Positions 1 to 10,499 of a stretch of 23,956 bases of DNA are shown in pieces. Below the pieces are notes generated by a model. It searched no databases. It was not told where the DNA came from and saw nothing but the letters and a program-made list of their open reading frames with translations. The stretch's first letter is position 1. Each line of letters starts with the position of its first letter. The stretch covers positions 1-23,956 of the forward strand of contig LSSN01001698.1 of NCBI GenBank assembly GCA_001970855.1, given 5' to 3'. This stretch comes from Smittium culicis. Its lineage: Eukaryota; Kickxellomycota; Harpellomycetes; Harpellales; Legeriomycetaceae. Made by a program: the position numbers and the translations under genes.

Positions 1-650
1 CGGACTATTTCGTATAGAGTGGTCGCTTGGCCCGCACACTCCTCGAAATTCCGAAATCCGGCTTGTTCTTTTACCAATATTTGGTACTTCGCATCGATTT
101 TGCTGAGTTTCGTGGCCACAATTGTGGCCACCATTTCGCCAGTGTTGGGATCAGTGATATCCCTCGGTAGTTATCGGGGTCCTTCAGGTCACCATTTTTA
201 GGTACCGGGACCACTACTGAAGTTTCTAGGCACGTGGGCATAACCCCTGTGTCGTACATTATATTGATGATTTTATTTATTAACTTTGCTAGTGATGATG
301 TGGGTGATGGCTCGGCCATCACCAGTTTCCATACCTCAGATGGCACACCATCAGCTCCCGGAGCTTTGTTGTTAGGTGTATCTGCAAGTGCCTGAGTGAT
401 ATCTGTCCATAGTATACTGTTATCACACTCTGGGTAATAGTCACAGTCGATCGTGATAAGATATTCCCACTTATTGGAACATCGGCTGTTTCCAGTAGCG
501 TCTTTGTCAAGTTCGCAAAAGTGGTTTGTCCAAATTTTGATTTTTTCTTGTTTTTCAGTAGTTAAATTTTTAAATTAAATAAGAGATGTCCAGTCTTCTG
601 TCGCAGAAGCGCACATTAATAAGATCAGTGATAAAATATATAATGGTTTA
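1..650 (-). pseudogene. Non-LTR retrotransposon reverse transcriptase fragment (broken, cut by window edge)
   Basis: This is the N-terminal half of a LINE-type reverse transcriptase, the enzyme that copies element RNA into DNA at a nicked target. Reading the minus strand downward, the frame from about 574 to 134 carries the linker before the RT domain, the block TPNNKAPGADGVPSEVW (about 335-385), and the fingers motif DNYRGISLIPTLAK (about 134-175). The reading then shifts by one base at about 132-134 and continues in another frame with LVKEQAGFRNFEECAGQ (about 20-75), also typical of the fingers/palm. The catalytic YADD motif would lie beyond position 1. An in-frame stop at 575-577 interrupts weaker similarity that may run to about 650. 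The stop and frameshift make this copy dead. Clade is not resolvable from this piece; Jockey/CR1-like is my guess. RT identity is confident, the upper boundary is not. Confidence 0.85.
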
Positions 651-2805
651 ATTTATTTAGAGATTAAAATGTAATAGAAATTATAGCATTTCATCTGAAA
701 AAAAAATTTTTTTATAATAAAAGCAATAAAATAAAAACCTTTAAAACAATTTAAATCATTGAATTTAGACACGATAGTAAATAAAATAAAAATTAAAATA
801 TCATTAGAAAAAAATTAATAATAATTTCAAGATAGTTGCGCAAAAATGTTGAGAAAAAATATATTACAAACTAAAACTATTACAAAATTAAAAAAAAATA
901 AGTACAACCCAAATGAAAAATTAGATGAGTTAAAATAGAAATGGAATATATTTAGATTTAATTTATATGTCACTAATAATATTATTTCGCTGTATTCAGA
1001 ACATACTAATTTTACAAAAAATCAAATAAATAAACTCTTTTATGAAAATAGGTGTATAATATGAGGATATTCAATAATTATAGATTAGGTTATTGATTTT
1101 GAATTTGCGTTAAATATACATCATTCTGTCCTTATTTGTAGTTGAGCGGTGATTAATTATGTATTTGTATTCTAGTTCCTCTCAAAAATAAATAAAGCTT
1201 TTATATAGAGCTAAAGCATGTGTAATTATTCATCTTTTTCCATATCATTATTGTTGATGTTGATGAATATAATGGTGTAAAATACTGTAGGCGAGAATAA
1301 AATGTGAAAACCAAATAAAATAGTTCCATTTTTTTGCCGAATCATGACAATATAACCAATTCGTATCGATTAATTATTGATAATAAGTACAACTATTCCT
1401 ATCTGTATGGTTATGATACAAACATAGCTGTTTTTTGAGAAACTTCCTATTAACGATTATTATTTTCTAGTGATATGAAACTCAATGAATCGAAGATTAT
1501 TACTTTGGATTAACCATTATTTCAGGCGGGTGTTTCACGGGGTAGTCTCGTAGAACAGATATTGTGCATTCAGAAATGTAAGACATTTAGAAAATATCGA
1601 ATCAAGATATATCTTTGAAAAAATAGTTATTAATAAATGTGTAACTGGTCAATTATAATTATATAAACGTTTAAAAGTTTATGCATTTTAAACTTGTTTT
1701 TAAAAAAAGGATATATAGCAGGTTATATATAAATCTCGTTTTAATCAAATATAATATCAATTCATTTTATGCTATGTTGTTAAAGCATAAATGTTTTTTT
1801 ATATGCTTTTGTTGATTTGAGCTTGCAGTATAACTAAAAATTATTTAAACTCCAAAATAAAAGCCATAAATATTATCTTCGAAAACTTATTATTATTATT
1901 TTATTGGAAATATTTATTATTGATTTAGATTCTTTTAGTATAGCTAAGAGAGTATATAGCTTTCATTTTCCTAAATAAACTATAACATGTCCGAATCGAG
2001 TAAATTTACAATAAAATTCAAGCAGAAAGCTTTTTTTAAGTATCATTTTTTAGGATTCACAATAAGTATTTGTAGGTTTAATGTGAATGAAAATCTAGAC
2101 TTATTTATTTAAATCTGTGAACCCAGAAAAATATCGGAAAATACAGCTAATAAGATATTCTATAAAATAAATATATTTTTTACTAAATAAAAGCAGATAA
2201 AACAAACCCTGAAAAAGCGGCTCGATTATTTCAATAAACTTCATAAATTTTTTATATAATGGTACAATTTATTCAGTCTAGACTCCTGTTCTATGCTTCG
2301 AAACCAAATTACTCTTTGATTTCTATTAATTAAACTGTTTTCCGACTAATAAAAAATTTTTTTCTTTTTGCAAGCAATGTTTAGGGTATCTCTGGTTTAC
2401 TTTGTACCCTACATGCACATTAGTTTCCTTTTTATTTATTGGTAAAAGTTTTAATTAATAAATAGAAGTACTATTTGAAATCATTACCTGCAGTACATTT
2501 TTACGATAATCATAGTATAGAGAATTAAATATTGTATACTACATTATATTAAGACAATAATGTTACTTTTGAAATTGAAAATTGAAAATTCAATTGATAA
2601 AAGGAAAATAAGTAGAAACTAAATGAATGTATATACTAAGAGCTTTTAATAATACTGAATTAAAGTATGTTTTTTTTTATCGAGAACTTTTTTAAAAGAA
2701 ACAAAATATATGAGGATTAGTAAGTAAAATGTTAAATAAAGTTATATAATAATTTATAAAGAGTTGACCGGATGCACTTGTAGTTTAATAATAGCTAATT
2801 GGTCA

Positions 2806-2863
2806 CCAGAGTATAATAATCAGGGTTTAAGTGTAAACCATTGGCAGCTGATTGCTCCTCTGG
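2806..2863. other. Nested inverted-repeat (hairpin) sequence
   Basis: Three pairs of complementary segments are nested around one centre: CCAGAG/CTCTGG (2806-2811 with 2858-2863), AATCAG/CTGATT (2818-2823 with 2848-2853) and GGTTTA/TAAACC (2824-2829 with 2834-2839) closing a 4-nt loop AGTG. The patch is more GC-rich than the surrounding desert. It could fold as a bulged hairpin RNA or be a fragment of a DNA element. No snoRNA boxes or flanking target duplications were recognised. Confidence 0.35.
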
Positions 2864-5302
2864 TTTTAAACAATGTTTAGTTTTTATGCTTTAGGTAGAG
2901 TTCAATTTTACTTAAACTAGATAAAAATATTTGTTAAGTGTTCCAATAATCCTAATAAAAAAAATTCTGATAAACTTTTCTCTGGTCTAAAATTTTTTTT
3001 GAAATTAAAATTCGGTATTTTATAACAATCTTATGAATGCTTCCCCTGTAAACCGCTTTTGGAGTTTTGTACATTATAAATATATACACAATTTATTTTC
3101 CAAATTAAAATATTTGGAATATATTATTAATAAAATATTTCTCGCCACAAAAAGCTTAAATTCATTTTAGCTAAGTCGTATATAATATTGGTATTTTAAT
3201 TTAGATAAATAAGACAACATTCAAGGTATTTTATTATTGCTAAAGGGCGAAACTGATCTAGATTATTTTATTTTTTACATAAATTCATCTAAAACCATTT
3301 TATATCTATTAAAATACTACAAAAACCCCTTTTAAATATAAACTGGGAAATCTGAGAGCTTTTTACAATATCAAATAGGACCATAATAAGCCTAAAAAAC
3401 CACCCACGAATTATTTCTAAATAATTTGTTAATTAATTTGCATGCAAAAACTCCAAATCAACAGTTAGAAAAGTACTCGAGATTTATTGTGTTACAAGAA
3501 AGTATCCTACTATATCAGTAATACAAGATTGCTATTAATATTAAATGGTTGATAAAGTTATCTAATTAAAAAAAATAGCAAATTAAAAATAAATAAATTC
3601 AAATATGTCCAGAAAAAATCTTAATGTTAGGGAAAAGTAATTAAAAAATTGCTACGCTAATAATTTTATCTATGTTTCTAACACCTATTTACATTCGGAT
3701 TCATCTGAATATATTTATTTATTTTGGTATCGGATCTTCTTTTTTTATTATTTCAGAGTTAGGTTACTAATATTTAGTAATGAAAAAATGGTAAACATAA
3801 AAAATTCTCAACGAATTACTATTTATAGTTTAAAAAAGCACCTAAAGATAATGAATGGACAGCCCGTCGTGTTTTTTTTTTTACTGGGTCAGCGCTAATC
3901 TTTAATATTTTTTTCTGAATTTTTTCTTAAAGACAAGTGATATTGGAATTTTTTTATTAAATTAATATCTGATAACTGGTATTGATAATTCTCGAAATTT
4001 AAAAAACAAATGGCCATTTAAAAAAACCTATCTTATGAAAGATTCCCTCGCTTACACTATAATATTACCGCTATTAAGTATTACTTTAATTATGAATTTA
4101 TAATAACAAGTTTTGTCAAGTAATCTAAACAGAAGTGATATTAGCCTAGCCGTCAGTAAAAATACAAGGAATGTATAATAATACCTTAGAGAAACTTCCT
4201 AAAAATTCCTATGCACTAACTCAAAAATTAGTAATAATATGCATTTAATTATCTATTTTAACCAAAATTAAACCTGCAAAATAGCATCGTAACTAGCCAT
4301 TTATAGCCAAAATTAATATACGAATTTATATCCTATAGTTTTTTAGTTTATTTTTCATTCGCATAACTTAGAGCTTGTACTGATTCCATAATATGTACTG
4401 TAAGTTTTTTCTGAACCCCTACTTGTTAATTCCACACCAATATAAGAAATTATTATAGGTTAATCTATTATTTCAACAGTTAGTTACACAACCCACTATT
4501 GGCAATCAAAGATAATATAAAATCCACAAATCCAATAAGTAAATATTATACCTTACTGGGATCATAGAAAAGGATAAATAAGCTCTTTTTCTTCATTAAC
4601 CCTTTCCCGCACAATCGATTATTTTTGAACCACTAAATATACTCAACTGTGTATAATTAAAATGCTTTAATTCCGAGGCTTCAAGAAATATTGGTATATT
4701 GCAAAAAGACAGCAAATAAAAAATTTACTTTAAATCATAAACGAATCATTAATTTGATTTTTTAAAGAGTGTTGCTGGAAAGGCTTAAAACGACCTGATT
4801 TATTTTATATCTTGTAATTTAATTAAAAATATTTTAATGGCCAAAATAATTTACTGCTAAAAACTTTGCGAATCGTTACTAATTACCAAAATGACTTTAA
4901 CTTGTTGGGGATCAATATGTTGCCAAGGCAAACTGAAGTGTAAATATTTGAGTATTAAAAAACACTTTATCATAGCCAATACATTCTACACGAAAATGCA
5001 TGTAGATGTTAACTTGAAATTTACAAGTATTTGCTTTTTCTTTGAAATAATTTATTTTATACCCCCAAAGTAGGAGATTCAATGTGCCTCAGCCTCTTAT
5101 GAAAATAGTTTATTAGTAATAAGGATTGTAATTGTAAATCATTTAGTCTATTTTAGTTTAATCGCTAATAATGGGCTAATGATATAAGGCCCTTTTTTAT
5201 ACCAAAAAATATACATTTGTAATTCGTCGCTACAAAAACCAAAAAAAACAAATAATAGTACCATAAACAAACCAAAAAATAATAAAAAAAAGAATAATTA
5301 TT

Positions 5303-5323
5303 CATTATCATTATCATTATCAT
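5303..5323. repeat. (CATTAT)n microsatellite
   Basis: Three and a half tandem copies of the hexamer CATTAT inside the AT-rich desert. A simple-sequence repeat with no evident function. Confidence 0.85.
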
Positions 5324-7146
5324 AATCTTATCTTTTAATTTAAGTTTTCAACTGTTCTTTACTCAGCAAGGACGTCTATATATTAGTTTATAAAAACATC
5401 ATGCCATTTAAGATTTATAACAATTTCATTTTATTGCATCTTTGAAATATAGTCAAAGATGATATTTCACTCATAATTTCCTCTTTTTTTCTTAATAGTA
5501 AATTTTCTTTTCCTAGTAAATATCATATTGTTTAATTTTGCAGATCCCGGTGTGCTTTAATAAAAGTACCCTATACATAAAATATTAAAAAAATAGCATA
5601 TAATTAATACAGGATATTTTATTAGCTTGACAGTTTGCTGGCTAATTTTATTTACTAATAAGCGTGATGGTTTCTTTTAATGTGAAAATAATATAAACTT
5701 GAGTATACTGATTTTTTAGATGATAAACAAGTTTGATCGAATAAAAACCCTATAGCTATTAGAATTGCTAATACCGGATAACTATTTTGCAAAATCGAGG
5801 TTCTTTTTCATATAATGTTAATTTAATTTAATTTCTTGAAACGTTCCAGAGTAATTGCTCATGTTTATTATTATTTCTATCAATTAATAAGATTGCACTA
5901 TAAAGATTTAATTAATGTAAACTCCATTTACCATTAAATTTATATTAAATTATTTTTTGTAATTGATAATTATTATTATTTGAAATTATCGCTTAATTTA
6001 CTATATCCATTTCTAATAAAGCAATAATTATTGAATATGTATGAGATTTAAGACACTATACTAATTCAGTAGTATGTTACATATGGGAGATTCTTAGGAA
6101 AGAGGAATTTTTATTAATAGATGTTTTATTTCGGATTATGATATGAAACTTTTTGGTTCAATAAGATAAAATACATAATAGAATTATTTAATGATATAAA
6201 AGTAAAAATAAATTTATTGATCCGGAAATTTTTAATAGAGTATTCATCACTTCTCGAAATAGTCTCTAATATACTTTGAACAATATGGCGTGTTTTCTAA
6301 AAAATTTTAATAAGGAAACGTGATCATTTTAATCAGTTTTTTTTTCTAATAGCTTTATTTTCTAATGAAAATTGGATTTATTTAATGATTAATCCTAAAG
6401 ATGTACTACTATAACTTCCAGTAGTATTAAAAAGTCAAATACTAGTTGAATTGGAAAAAAATTAGATGAAAAAAAAGTGCAATTTAAAAGAGCTGCAAAT
6501 ATATTCTAGCTTTTTTAAATTAGTAAAATAAAAATATTTATCAATTTTAACAAATGTTGGGTTTCGTATAATTATTTTTTAAACACTCTTTAAATAAGCT
6601 GATTATTTTAAAATGTTTTATCAAATAGAGATATCTATTTTAGTAGAAAATAAATAATAACTAAGAGCTAATACACTCTCAAAACGGAAATAAAAATATA
6701 AGCCGAAGAGCGAAAAAAATTCTAATTTTATTTCATTATATTTATATTTATGTAGTCGATAAATTTGAATTTCACGGATGTATCTACAAAAAATGATTTA
6801 AAAGATAAATATAAGCAAGAAAAAAATTTAATGTTTCATGCTTTCGAAATAATTTCTCAGACATTTAAATTACTGATATTTTACATTTAAATAAAAAGAA
6901 AAAGAAAAATCGAAGGTTTGGTTACTTACAAACCATTCCGAATCTAAAATAAATTGTATATTAATATTAATACATTAAAAAAAATTTTAATATAAAAAAG
7001 TTTTTTTTTGATCTTAACCTTCTAAAATGATTTATATGTACATACTATTCACAATAAATAAAATCTATTCAATTGAGAGCTAGTAGCAACAACAATTTTT
7101 AATTAAGCGATTAATGTTTAATTCAAGGAGTATATGAATTCTTTTT

Positions 7147-7290
7147 ATGGAAATTAATTTATTCTGGGTATGATATTTAATTTTTTATTCCTTGCACAAA
7201 TTTAGTACTTTTTATGGATAGATTAGTATATTCCATATTTAATTTTTTATTATTCGTATCAATAAAATTCCGTGCTAAAATAAAAAATCC
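7147..7290 (+). mobile_element. Decayed 3' end of the same retroposon family as 17565-18210
   Basis: The last part of this stretch, AATAAAATTCCGTG (7261-7274) followed by a degenerate A-rich tail, is identical to the end of the well-preserved retroposon (18179-18192). Upstream, CCTTGCAC (7190-7197) lies 71 bp before it, against 65 bp for the same octamer (18114-18121) in the intact copy. The intervening AT-rich bases align moderately, and similarity fades above about 7147. This fits a 5'-truncated, older insertion of the same family, on the same strand. No convincing target-site duplication remains. Confidence 0.7.
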
Positions 7291-8755
7291 AGATTCAAGC
7301 CCAGTATTTAAAATTCAATAAAAATTACTTATAAATAAATCTTTTGGATTTTAAAAATAATTTCCCTACGCCTATTAATTCTAAAAAAAAATCAAATATA
7401 TATTTAGACAAACATATTATATAATAAAAAATTGCTAAATATATTACCTATGGTCTTTTTTTACGAATAACTTTTAAAAGGTGTACTGTATTAAAGTATA
7501 TTTTATTTATTTTATTACTTTGAGATGCGCTATAAAATATACCACATATAAATTTATATAAATATGAGGCATTTAAAGAAATGGAAAAACATAGCTAAAA
7601 TATGCAAAAAAAATTACTGAAAACTTTATATCGATGAAGCACCTAATTTAATATTTTGATGCTAGCACTTATATAAAATATTATATTACTGCTTTTATAT
7701 AAGCTTTAATATCTAATTTTATAATTTAATTTCATAGAGAAAATACTTCATTATAATTTAGTCTTTCAAAAACATCTTAATCTCTTTTTATACACTTCAA
7801 AGAATTAATCTTTTAATAATATGCTAAAATTCAATACTATATTTTAGTTTAATTATTATTGAACTTTAAAATTTCATCCAATAAGATTTTTTTCTAAACA
7901 AAAAACATTAAATATTGTATATAATTGTTTAATTCGCTAATAATCTCATAGAATTTATACTATGAACCCTAAAACATATAATTAATTAGTTTGATTTATT
8001 AAAGACACCAAAAAATCACTGAAACATGATATCAATTATTTAACAGTGCACTTTATGAGTTTCAAATTTTTACCATTTATAGCTTTGATAGATTTATCGT
8101 TTATATTATCCTGACTATCGTGTACATTCTTTCTGTTCGATATAAAAAATGAATTCTACCTTAATTTAACTATATTCAAATATAAAGGTTTGAATAAAAT
8201 TTAAAATTTAATTGGCAATTTTTTTGAAACCATGTATAAAATTTATAAGCATTCTTATCAAATTTTTTAAATTTACATTCATAGTTTTAAAATAATTTCA
8301 GCTACTTTTTAATAATTTCTTAATTTATATCTTTGATTTATTATTATTTTTTTTTTTGTACAGCTGTGATAATTATGGATTTTACTGTATTTTTATAATT
8401 TGAAAAAATATATATAATGAATTATTCGCCGATTTATTTTATATACCGATATTAAATATGTTTATGATTAAACGCAAATCACATATTTAATCTGTAATGT
8501 TATTTATTAAATATACTACATATAAATTATATTATTCTTCTCAAATTATATATTTTTCTAAGCGTTAAATATTGTGTCGCATTTTATTCACTCTTCTATA
8601 ATTATGAATCTTTTTTTTTTTTTGTAATTTTATTAATTTTCAAAAAATACCCCCTAAATATTTTGTAACCTTTTTCAACTCAAACCACCTTTAGATATTT
8701 ATGATATAATTTTTTTATCACTTTTTTTGTCAAAATTTTATAACTAGTTTTGTTA
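7291..8755. other. AT-rich gene desert
   Basis: AT-rich sequence with many A and T runs between the decayed retroposon end and the DIRS-like element. No coding potential, RNA gene or repeat structure was recognised. Confidence 0.65.
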
Positions 8756-9349
8756 GAATTAATCGAGCTCTTTAGAGCTAGGACCAGCTCATATTATACA
8801 ATGAGAGGAGATATATTAAGCGTTATCATCCTGTTGGATAAAACTAAAATGAAAACCTAAACGAAAATTTTTTACTGTCGAATTTCAACGAGGCCCGGTT
8901 GGGGTTAGTTGGAAAACTCCTTGGGGGGAGGAGTCTAAACATTCTTTGAGCTAGCTTCAAGCTGACACAGCCGATCAGAGTTTTGAGATGGAAACAACTA
9001 AAATTTTGAACGGCATCCACGTGCCCAGAATACTTATACTGCAAATTATAAGTGATTCAACAGCCCCCTTGAACCAATGCCCAGTGGGTATGCAGCTGCT
9101 AGAGCGGCGGAGGGGGTTCGGTTGTAATTTTATTTTTTTGATATTTTTTAGTATACTTTTAAATTATGTTTAACAAACTCTCTGGAAAAAAAAAATGAAA
9201 ATCTCAAGTCAATAAAATTAAATTGGAATTAAATGAACTGAAAAAAAGTTTATTTTATAAACTGTAAAGTACGCTGTATTGATATCATTATCTTCTTTAA
9301 GCAATGGTAAAATGGTTTTGTGGGTGGAACTTAATATATCTCCTCTCAT
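8756..9349 (-). repeat. Low-coordinate (3') terminal repeat of the DIRS-like element, interrupted by an insertion
   Basis: Two blocks here match the high-coordinate end in inverted orientation: 8801-8850 with about 13227-13285, and 9207-9292 with 13132-13217. The repeat proper is bounded by a perfect 20-bp inverted pair, ATGAGAGGAGATATATTAAG at 8801-8820 and its reverse complement at 9330-9349. Outside it, 8756-8792 forms an extension that the other end lacks but that recurs at 9360-9398. Without the 8859-9191 insertion (plus one duplication) the repeat proper would be about 203 bp, close to its partner. Confidence 0.75.
8846..9204 (+). mobile_element. PolyA-tailed SINE-like retroposon (8859-9191) with 13-bp target duplications
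   Basis: A GC-richer block of about 333 bp ends in a run of ten A (9186-9195, the last four shared with the duplication). It lies between AAAATGAAAACCT (8846-8858) and AAAATGAAAATCT (9192-9204), matching at 12 of 13 positions. The partner terminal repeat at 13095-13285 is continuous across this point, so it serves as an empty site. Duplications plus a polyA tail indicate target-primed reverse transcription. The body has a weak A-box-like string (TGGGGTTAGTTGG, near 8900) and a partial B-box-like string (GGTTCGGTTG, near 9117), but they are too far apart for an ordinary tRNA head, so I do not assign a class. The short open frames across it are probably not genes. Confidence 0.75.
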
Positions 9350-9359
9350 CTTAAAATAA

Positions 9360-9427
9360 GAATTAATCGAGCTCTTTAGATCAAAGATTAACTCTAACAT
9401 TATACCTCAGAGAGGAGACATATTAAG
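9360..9427. repeat. Internal copy of the terminal-repeat outer end (ICR-like)
   Basis: This segment shares 21 identical bases at its start (9360-9380) with 8756-8776, and its end (9399-9427) matches 8793-8820. The part ATTATACCTCAGAGAGGAGA (9399-9418) is also the reverse complement of the high-coordinate outer end (13266-13285) at 19 of 20 positions. Sitting just inside the 3' terminal repeat, it has the place and content of the internal complementary region of DIRS-1, which is thought to template circularisation of the cDNA. Confidence 0.65.
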
Positions 9428-9439
9428 TTACTCCAAATT

Positions 9440-10030
9440 ATAGAATCGACTCAGAAAATTTATTCAATGAATTTCTTGTGAGTCTATATTATGTATCGAA
9501 CATGGAATAATTCGACCAAAAGGTGTGCGGAACTATTTCATCAGCAGATACCGCTGAGTTAGACTCTAATGTTGCTCCGATCGCTCTACCCTTGGGATTT
9601 GATGTACCTGCGCCGCGGCGTATTAAGTCGGATATTGATCTTGTGTATCTGGAAATTCTTTCTACATATTTAGGCTTTTTTTTTGTTCGGCCAGCACGTT
9701 TTTCTTTGGGAGCTACAATAACTAAATTTAGCACCTCTTGGGTAAAGTAACTCTGATCTTAATTTATCCTATGTATATTGCTCGAATTTAGGAATCCGGT
9801 TACTGACAGAAGCCAAAATAACCCGGCAGTTTATCGCTTGGTTGTTGGATCTGATGTGGGAGCCCACTCTTTGAAATTTTCCAATACTGTAGTTATAACC
9901 AGCACTGGTTTAACAAAAGATATGATTGAGGCATCATCCAATGTCTTTAAAACTGGGAGAGCATTGGATGGCTCGACAATTCTGCGAGGCTTTCAGCTAG
10001 ATTCAGAAGTGCAGATTTGATAGCCTTTAT
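9440..10030 (-). pseudogene. Tyrosine recombinase (integrase) remnant of the DIRS-like element
   Basis: Tyrosine recombinases cut and rejoin DNA through a covalent 3'-phosphotyrosine; in DIRS elements they integrate the circular cDNA. On the minus strand I read a helical N-terminal part with FWLLSVTGFLNSSNIHRI (about 9778-9850), where family members usually have an Arg-containing RASDI-type box, here changed to NSSNI. After a frameshift near 9735 come VAPKEKRAGRTKKKP (about 9673-9714) and the C-terminal block KGRAIGATLESNSAVSADEI (about 9535-9594), then FWSNYSMFDT (about 9492-9521). A TAA at 9489-9491 follows directly, at or next to the expected nucleophilic tyrosine (family pattern Y-Y-R-L), and the frame then resumes with YRLTR. 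Frameshift, lost arginine and this stop make the copy inactive. Family assignment rests on remembered DIRS recombinase patterns. Confidence 0.75.
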
Positions 10031-10499
10031 AGATCCGGATTTTAGCTTGTCCACAGTATAGATCTCGGCCAAAAATTTGGTGATCTAAGGTGCAGAAATG
10101 GCTGTACTAATTTCACTAGATATTCTCCAGTCTAAAAAGCGCTATTATATAGAACTGTATCTCAAACGACGTCTCACACATCGTTTTTTTGAAAAGAAAC
10201 AATCAAATACATAAGTTCCAAAATCTTAGGTTTTGAGTAAACGCCGCTGGTCCTCCACACCATCAAGCTCTAGTGCTTTTTTTTGAGAGCGGAGACTTTC
10301 CGCTATTGGAATCTGTCACTAATTTTGTTTCTTGCAGTATTAGAGGTTTGAAAATAGAGAGGGACATCAGGTCCGGGAAACATGTGGCTGATTTCTAAAT
10401 TTACGTCACTAAATTAATCGTTATTCGGTCCATGTGCATCTTCTGCACAGTTTTCGTTATCAAATTCCAATTCAGAATTGCAAAAGGTTTGTTTAGCAC

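Larger units (their letters stand above)
651..7146. other. AT-rich gene desert
   Basis: About 6.5 kb of very AT-rich sequence in which I see no gene on either strand. Stop codons are dense in all frames. The longest open stretch (4891-5073, 60 codons) has AT-driven composition and no recognisable motif. Slightly GC-richer patches occur near 1524-1565, 2761-2870 and 3851-3900 and could be remnants of decayed elements. Only the 2806-2863 patch shows clear structure. A small (CATTAT)n array lies at 5303-5323 and an ATT run near 1887-1900. Confidence 0.7.

Noticed and set aside
4891..5073. 60-codon plus-strand open frame in the first AT desert
   Set aside because: AT-driven composition, no motif, no splice context and dense stops around it; expected by chance in several kilobases.
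5303..5323. CRISPR-like or satellite array
   Set aside because: Only a 3.5-unit hexamer run with no spacers and no extension.
8844..9173. Two overlapping 61-66-codon frames on opposite strands in the GC-richer block
   Set aside because: The block is the polyA-tailed insertion with target duplications; open frames follow from its lower AT content, and no conserved protein is visible.
9778..10020. 80-codon plus-strand open frame
   Set aside because: It lies opposite the tyrosine recombinase remnant, whose recognisable motifs are on the minus strand; this is its shadow.
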